NCBI GenBank assembly: GCA_947572405.1 | Contig: CANPBV010000021.1 | Span: forward strand, 1 to 17,696 | DNA length: 17,696 nt | Reading direction: 5' to 3' | From: an uncultured Mycoplasmatota bacterium | GTDB taxonomy: Bacteria > Bacillota_I > Bacilli_A > RF39 > UBA660 | Shown: piece after piece, positions 14,244-17,696 of the stretch | How positions within the stretch are numbered: position 1 is the first letter of the stretch | How the letters are laid out: each line of letters starts with the position of its first letter | Program-made: the position numbers and the translations under genes | The notes under the pieces: model-generated | Told to the model about the DNA's origin: nothing | What the model saw: the letters and a program-made list of their open reading frames with translations, nothing else | Database searches by the model: none

Positions 14244-14994
14244 GCTTTTCCCCTCTCAATTCTTTCGGAAATTCCTGTATCAGCGGTTCTCCCCATATAT
14301 CCGTAAGACTGGATTTCATAAAGATAGGTATTTCTGCTTTTCTGCACCCATTCACAATATCCTCAATCCACTTTCTTTCTGGTACAACTTTATCTTTTCT
14401 CCGTCCGGTTTCTGCTCCGATAATTACCCAATCAACCCCTCTAATGTGAATTTCTTTAAATGGCTCTAATAATGGTTCAATACTAATAAAAGTTTTGATT
14501 GAATGATGTGTCGTAAAATCACATTTATTCCCCATTGGACCAGTCTGTGACCACCCAAACCACATATTAGGCGGCATATATCGGTCAAGTATCTTTTCAT
14601 ACCTCTTTGGATTTTTCGTAAGAAAGAGATAATTGTGTTGTGGTGCTTTCTCGCAAGTATCAAATACTTCATCAATCCAGCTTTCTGGCACCCATGAACC
14701 GAACAAATCCGCCATAGAGCAGACAAAAATATTTCTGCCTTTCTTTTCTATGTAGTCATTTAGGCGATATCTATGAAATGTTGGCATAAATTCGTATGGA
14801 TATGGATTTATCTTTCCGTCAAGACTTCTCCTGTATGACTCGTCCAATTCGTAAATATTACCATTAAAGTTTCCTATTTTTACTCCGCCAAATCTCTGTG
14901 CTATTTTTCTTGCATAGCAGTATTCGCACCCATGCAGACAGCCCACTACTGGGTTCCATGTAGAATCAAAAGTTGATATTTTTGTTTTAAGCAT
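14233..14994 (-). CDS. Gp37/Gp68-like (DUF5131) radical-SAM-type protein
   Basis: 253 residues from ATG 14994, which has GGAGGT upstream. The longer frame to 15096 overlaps the HNH gene and lacks a ribosome site. Near the N-terminus TFDSTWNPVVGC leads to C19-LHG-C23-EY-C26, the CxxxCxxC iron-sulfur motif of radical SAM enzymes, followed by YARKIAQRFGG. Later conserved-looking blocks are FVCSMADLFGSWVP, YLFLTKNPKRY, FISIEPLLEPF and WVIIGAETGR, all typical of this phage protein family. The enzyme's substrate is not established. It follows the HNH gene with an eight-base overlap (ATGCTTAA). Confidence 0.85.
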   Translation of the reverse strand: MLKTKISTFDSTWNPVVGCLHGCEYCYARKIAQRFGGVKIGNFNGNIYELDESYRRSLDGKINPYPYEFMPTFHRYRLNDYIEKKGRNIFVCSMADLFGSWVPESWIDEVFDTCEKAPQHNYLFLTKNPKRYEKILDRYMPPNMWFGWSQTGPMGNKCDFTTHHSIKTFISIEPLLEPFKEIHIRGVDWVIIGAETGRRKDKVVPERKWIEDIVNGCRKAEIPIFMKSSLTDIWGEPLIQEFPKELRGEKHGK

Positions 14995-15751
14995 TTTTCT
15001 TCCACCTCCACGTTTTTCCTTTTTGATTATGACCACGAATATATTTTCTGTCTCTTCCTTTTTCGTCTGGTGTCTCAAGTATATTGCCGCATCCACATGC
15101 GCAATATATCAATCTGCGTTCTTTTCTGATTGATTGTGCATATCTATTAAGTGCTTTTGTTCCTCTTTCTATTTCATCTTTTGATAGTGGAGTTTTTCTT
15201 GCACTTCTGTGTCTTATTGTAGTATCCGATATTGGCAAGTGTTTCCATTTATTCCCTCTAACAATTTCAAGTATTGTACTTTTACTTACTCCGTACTCAT
15301 TACTTAAGTCTGTTGAAGATTTATCTTTAGAGTACTTTTCTCTTATTTCCATCACCTGAATATTGGTTAATTTATGACTTTTGCTTCTCTCACCATAAGG
15401 AATGCCTCCGTTTCTTCTTTTATCTTCAACATTTTCTAGTCGCGTCCCCCAGCATAGATTTTCTAATCTATTATCATTTGAAATATCGTTAAGATGTCGG
15501 CATTCTTCTCCATTGAAAGGTTCCCTATCCCACGCTAACAAAACTGCTTTGTGAACCCACATCTTTTTCATAATTCCATCTTTATAAAGAAAAACATATA
15601 GATGTCCATCTTTTGATACAATATTGTTCATAATGATAGGATTATTTTTCTTTGTTGATAAAATCATTCCATCTTTTGATGCCCAGTAATTATCATATCC
15701 AGGTATATTTTTCCATAAAGCGACGTTCCATTCTATTTTTGTTCTATCCAT
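14987..15751 (-). CDS. HNH homing-type endonuclease with NUMOD4-like domain
   Basis: 254 residues from ATG 15751 with GGAGG six bases upstream. An earlier in-frame Met at 15781 has none. Residues 13-35 (WKNIPGYDNYWASKDGMI) are the NUMOD4-type DNA-binding start. The HNH core is VHKAVLLAW...CRHLNDISNDNRLENLCWGT, with the H...N...N/H pattern of HNH_3. Next comes a helix-turn-helix segment, KLTNIQVMEIREKY through YGVSKSTILEIVRGNKW. A basic tail with CACGCG (zinc-like Cys) ends the protein. Such enzymes are free-standing or intron homing nucleases common in phages. Its first residues MDRTKIEW resemble the usual start of the very family encoded next (DUF5131, TKIEW), hinting that it invaded the 5' end of such a gene. 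Confidence 0.88.
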   Translation of the reverse strand: MDRTKIEWNVALWKNIPGYDNYWASKDGMILSTKKNNPIIMNNIVSKDGHLYVFLYKDGIMKKMWVHKAVLLAWDREPFNGEECRHLNDISNDNRLENLCWGTRLENVEDKRRNGGIPYGERSKSHKLTNIQVMEIREKYSKDKSSTDLSNEYGVSKSTILEIVRGNKWKHLPISDTTIRHRSARKTPLSKDEIERGTKALNRYAQSIRKERRLIYCACGCGNILETPDEKGRDRKYIRGHNQKGKTWRWKKNA

Positions 15752-15824
15752 ATGTTTCCTCCGACATTTGATAATAGCCACTTCCTATCATCTCAATCAT
15801 AAATGCTGATTCATAATTTCCCAT
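15744..15824 (-). CDS. Possible 26-aa peptide overlapping the HNH start
   Basis: MGNYESAFMIEMIGSGYYQM ends in TAG inside the first codons of the HNH gene and begins inside the end of the Cys-rich gene. Both overlaps fit coupling in a compact phage operon. The ribosome site is poor and the peptide is too short to classify. Confidence 0.3.
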   Translation of the reverse strand: MGNYESAFMIEMIGSGYYQMSEETYG

Positions 15825-15945
15825 TGTGCTTGCTGCGCCTGTTCAATATCTCACAGTTTTCAGAGTCACAAGCGCAATGGTTTAAGCAACAATATTCCCC
15901 TCGCTCTGTATCTTCCACGAAATCACAATCTATTCTGATTCCCAT
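15811..15945 (-). CDS. Cys-rich 44-aa phage-type peptide
   Basis: ATG 15945 is preceded by AGGTGAGG. MGIRIDCDFVEDTERGEYCC continues LNHCACDSENCEIL, with six cysteines and one histidine in 25 residues. This suggests a small metal-binding knuckle. No family is recognised. Confidence 0.5.
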   Translation of the reverse strand: MGIRIDCDFVEDTERGEYCCLNHCACDSENCEILNRRSKHNGKL

Positions 15946-15986
15946 ATCCTCACCTTTGCTTTCTGCTTTGGAGTCAGCTTATCCAT

Positions 15987-16215
15987 TCAACCACCGCCCA
16001 TACGCTCACCGATTTCATTCTCTGAAATCAACTGATTTATAGATACCCTCCATTCATCTAGGTAAATTCTCAATCCTTCATCAAAATCAAAAGATACATA
16101 TATCTAAATCATCATAACCCTTAAAAATACCCGTCTTTTTAAGGTTTTTGTGATACACCTTTTCTCCTAATTTAAACATTTTCTCGCCTGCGCTTTCTAT
16201 ATTTACTGTTTTCAT
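15987..16215 (-). pseudogene. Small phage-type gene with a frameshift
   Basis: From ATG 16215 the frame MKTVNIESAGEKMFKLGEKV goes to KTGIFKGYDDLD and stops at 16087. One frame over, YVSFDFDEGLRIYLDEWRVS continues to MGGG and TGA at 15987. The join at about 16094-16100 needs two bases added or one removed. The joined product, about 76 residues, looks like the small SH3-like beta proteins of phage early regions. Its identity is unknown. Loss may be real or a sequence error. Confidence 0.5.
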
Positions 16216-16253
16216 TTAATGCTGTCAGATTTTACAATATCATTCACGTCTGT

Positions 16254-16649
16254 TTATAGTCTGCTGGATGTTCCTAGTTTCTTCAATGCAGCTTCAGCTT
16301 CTTCTCTGGTGAGGAAAATCGTTTTACCGAAATCAAAGAACTTAAAATATCCTTTTGTATAATCTGTTTCTGCATATACATTCCAGATTTCATGCACTCC
16401 CTTATGATTTCTGATTGCCCCACATGATTCAACACAACCAACTTTCATTTTAATTATTAGTGGTTCTTTATTCTTTAAAATACATAAATGATATATAGTA
16501 TCCCCCACCGTACAAGGCAGTTTCAGCAATTTCCCTTGTTCCTCTAAGTCCTCGTAATTTCTCAACCTCTCATAAATTGCGACATAACTAGGCAATTTAT
16601 TACTATCATCAAATCCAATTCTAAAATCTTTATCTGTTATCCTATCCAT
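16254..16649 (-). CDS. Phage-type hypothetical protein, 131 aa
   Basis: I take ATG 16649 (GGAGG five bases upstream) over the in-frame Met at 16724, which has no site. MDRITDKDFRIGFDDSNKLP leads into YERLRNYEDLEEQGKLLKLP, then VGDTIYHL, a beta-rich middle with three cysteines, and the ending FGKTIFLTREEAEAALKKLG. The 'YEDLEEQGxLLxLPCxVGDTVY ... FLTREEAEAAL' pattern recurs in Clostridia prophages near replication or early genes. Its function is not known to me. The protein is soluble and part of the same leftward operon. Confidence 0.8.
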   Translation of the reverse strand: MDRITDKDFRIGFDDSNKLPSYVAIYERLRNYEDLEEQGKLLKLPCTVGDTIYHLCILKNKEPLIIKMKVGCVESCGAIRNHKGVHEIWNVYAETDYTKGYFKFFDFGKTIFLTREEAEAALKKLGTSSRL

Positions 16650-16674
16650 ATTTTCCTCCACAATTCCCCAAAAT

Positions 16675-16743
16675 CTAATCTGTCTGAATAACCTCGAAAT
16701 CGTTAATATCTTCCACGTCCTCAATTTCCACGAACATATTCAT
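16675..16743 (-). CDS. Possible 22-aa acidic peptide
   Basis: MNMFVEIEDVEDINDFEVIQ then TD and TAG. It is strongly acidic, with no clear ribosome site, placed just before the 131-aa gene. It may be a leader or a true small phage peptide. Weak support. Confidence 0.25.
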   Translation of the reverse strand: MNMFVEIEDVEDINDFEVIQTD

Positions 16744-16791
16744 TAATCACAACCCAAACAGTGAAACTCATTTTTACTTCCACTTTTTTCT

Positions 16792-17037
16792 TTAGTCCCA
16801 TGTTCTCTCCTTAAAACAAACTTCATAACTCATTCCAGTTTCCACCAAAATCTTATCAATATTGCTTTTCTGAATATCTGTCTTTCCATGTAGAATCCGG
16901 TGCATGGTAGAAGGCTGTATGCCGCACTGCCTTGCAAACTCACGTAGACTTAATTCATGGCGTATCATATATAATTCTAAGTTTGGATATTTACACTGCT
17001 GAAAAGTACACTGTTTTCCGCTGATTGACTTATTCAT
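16792..17037 (-). CDS. XRE-type helix-turn-helix protein, 81 aa
   Basis: AAGGAG lies just before ATG 17037. Residues 20-66 form a Cro/CI-type fold: MIRHELSLREFARQCGIQPS (helix 2, turn, start of recognition helix), TMHRILHGKTDIQKSNIDKI. The N-terminal 17 residues contain two Cys (C10, C15) and are not typical. It is a DNA-binding regulator, probably controlling phage or element genes. With no dimerisation domain beyond the fold it resembles a small Cro-like or antirepressor partner. It lies in the same direction and spacing as its neighbours, so it may regulate its own operon. Confidence 0.82.
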   Translation of the reverse strand: MNKSISGKQCTFQQCKYPNLELYMIRHELSLREFARQCGIQPSTMHRILHGKTDIQKSNIDKILVETGMSYEVCFKERTWD

Positions 17038-17089
17038 AATTCTCCTTAAATCATGCGATTAAACCTATTTATGCCACTCCTGACTGTTA

Positions 17090-17392
17090 CTAATACTTTG
17101 ACGGCAGAATGATTTTGTTCATAAGCCTTGCACTTTCCATGTAATCACCCATTCTTCCATGAGTGGCTTGATTCATGGCATTAAACATCATTCTAATCCT
17201 TGCAAGTGCGATTTCTGCATCATGTTTTCTTTTCTCTGCCTTTGCTTTTCTGTATTCTTCTAACCGCTGTTTCTGTTCGTCTGTCAGAGAATTATACCAA
17301 TCATCATATAGTTTCCGCTTATAAAGCTGTATCATATCAATTCCGTTGATACAATACCACTTTCTGCGCTTTAATTCTGCATACCAAGCCAT
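17090..17392 (-). CDS. Phage-type hypothetical protein, 100 aa
   Basis: GGAG lies ten bases before ATG 17392. MAWYAELKRRKWYCINGIDM leads into LYDDWYNSLTDEQKQRLEEY, a long charged helix (RKAKAEKRKHDAEIALARIR) and an Met-rich tail. It is helical and basic, with no membrane segment. Proteins with this start occur in Clostridia prophages, but I know no function. Confidence 0.75.
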   Translation of the reverse strand: MAWYAELKRRKWYCINGIDMIQLYKRKLYDDWYNSLTDEQKQRLEEYRKAKAEKRKHDAEIALARIRMMFNAMNQATHGRMGDYMESARLMNKIILPSKY

Positions 17393-17429
17393 TTTTGAAT
17401 TTCTCCTTTATCTATATTATCAGTCCCAT

Positions 17430-17696
17430 TTAATCACCATTTAGAATATCATGTATTGTTAAAATGAAATACTCTTTACCTTTTTCCGATCCCCATTCTT
17501 CCTTGCCTGTGCCGACAGAAAGTGTACATTTCGCAATGAATGAGGGAGAATCTTTACTGTAACCATTGCGGAATATAACCTTAAATTCCTTGCAATTCTG
17601 GAATTTTGATACATAGTTCAAAAGGACATTATTCATTGGAATTTCGCTTTTGGGAAATAAAACATTGGTAAACCTTGTTTCGTAATATGGTTTAAT
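17430..17696 (-). CDS. Hypothetical phage-type protein, 5' end outside window
   Basis: The frame stays open to the right edge (IKPYYETRFTNVLFPKSEIP before the Met at 17636), and that Met has no ribosome site, so the gene most likely starts beyond the window. 88 residues are visible, ending EYFILTIHDILNGD. It is beta-rich and soluble, with no recognised family. A competing frame ending at 17633 (TGA overlapping ATG 17636) also stays open to the edge, but its residues look less protein-like. Confidence 0.6.
   Translation of the reverse strand: MKPYYETRFTNVLFPKSEIPMNNVLLNYVSKFQNCKEFKVIFRNGYSKDSPSFIAKCTLSVGTGKEEWGSEKGKEYFILTIHDILNGD

Noticed and set aside
14466..14726. 86-residue minus-strand frame within the Gp37/Gp68-like gene
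   Set aside because: Shadow frame of a gene with clear family motifs.
15930..15986. 18-residue frame MDKLTPKQKAKVRIWESE
   Set aside because: It recalls a terminase-small-subunit start, but it is tiny and lies between overlapping small genes. The likeness is too short to trust.

Overview
The window is AT-rich, uses strong AGGAGG-type ribosome binding sites, and has every supportable gene on the minus strand. The gene content (Rpn-type nucleases, IS607, Clostridia-style prophage genes) suggests a low-GC Firmicute, probably a gut Clostridia/Lachnospiraceae-type bacterium. That placement is inference from style and families, not from a marker gene. It reads as an accessory island of defence-like genes, toxin-antitoxin modules, mobile elements and their debris, joined to the integrase end of a prophage or integrative element.

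Layout from left to right, with transcription running right to left. 1-2297: a large STAND/NACHT NTPase whose C-terminus is a run of pentapeptide repeats that leaves the window. 2298-4140: no intact gene. This stretch holds a 1.2-kb unit with 171-bp terminal inverted repeats around a decayed interior that includes a Bro-N (phage antirepressor) remnant. About 4145-6190: an IS607-family element with an intact RNA-guided-nuclease-type TnpB and a serine recombinase TnpA that carries an amber codon in its DNA-binding domain. 6229-6675: an unrecognised 148-aa protein. 6842-8092: relics of a phd/yoeB toxin-antitoxin operon, split by an Rpn-family (PD-(D/E)XK) gene and a duplicated 78-bp piece of it. 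8190-9048: small hypothetical genes, one broken. 9054-9757: an intact HicA/HicB module with its promoter and paired operator-like repeats.

9892-12444 is the most interesting intact operon: a small ABC-type ATPase, a HipA-like kinase and a four-helix membrane protein, packed together just downstream of a tyrosine recombinase (12586-13560). A short frame may precede the ATPase and overlap its start. I do not recognise this set as a named system. It could be a defence or toxin module carried by the integrating element, but the function is inference.

13591-13621 is a clear intrinsic terminator closing the phage-type operon to its right. 13744-17696 holds small phage-type genes in tight overlap: a Gp37/Gp68-like radical-SAM-type protein, an HNH homing-type endonuclease with NUMOD4-like start, an XRE-type helix-turn-helix protein and several hypotheticals. 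Three small reading frames in the window (8694-8996, 13934-14243, 15987-16215) are broken by one- or two-base shifts, some next to A-runs. This may be genuine decay or base-calling error.
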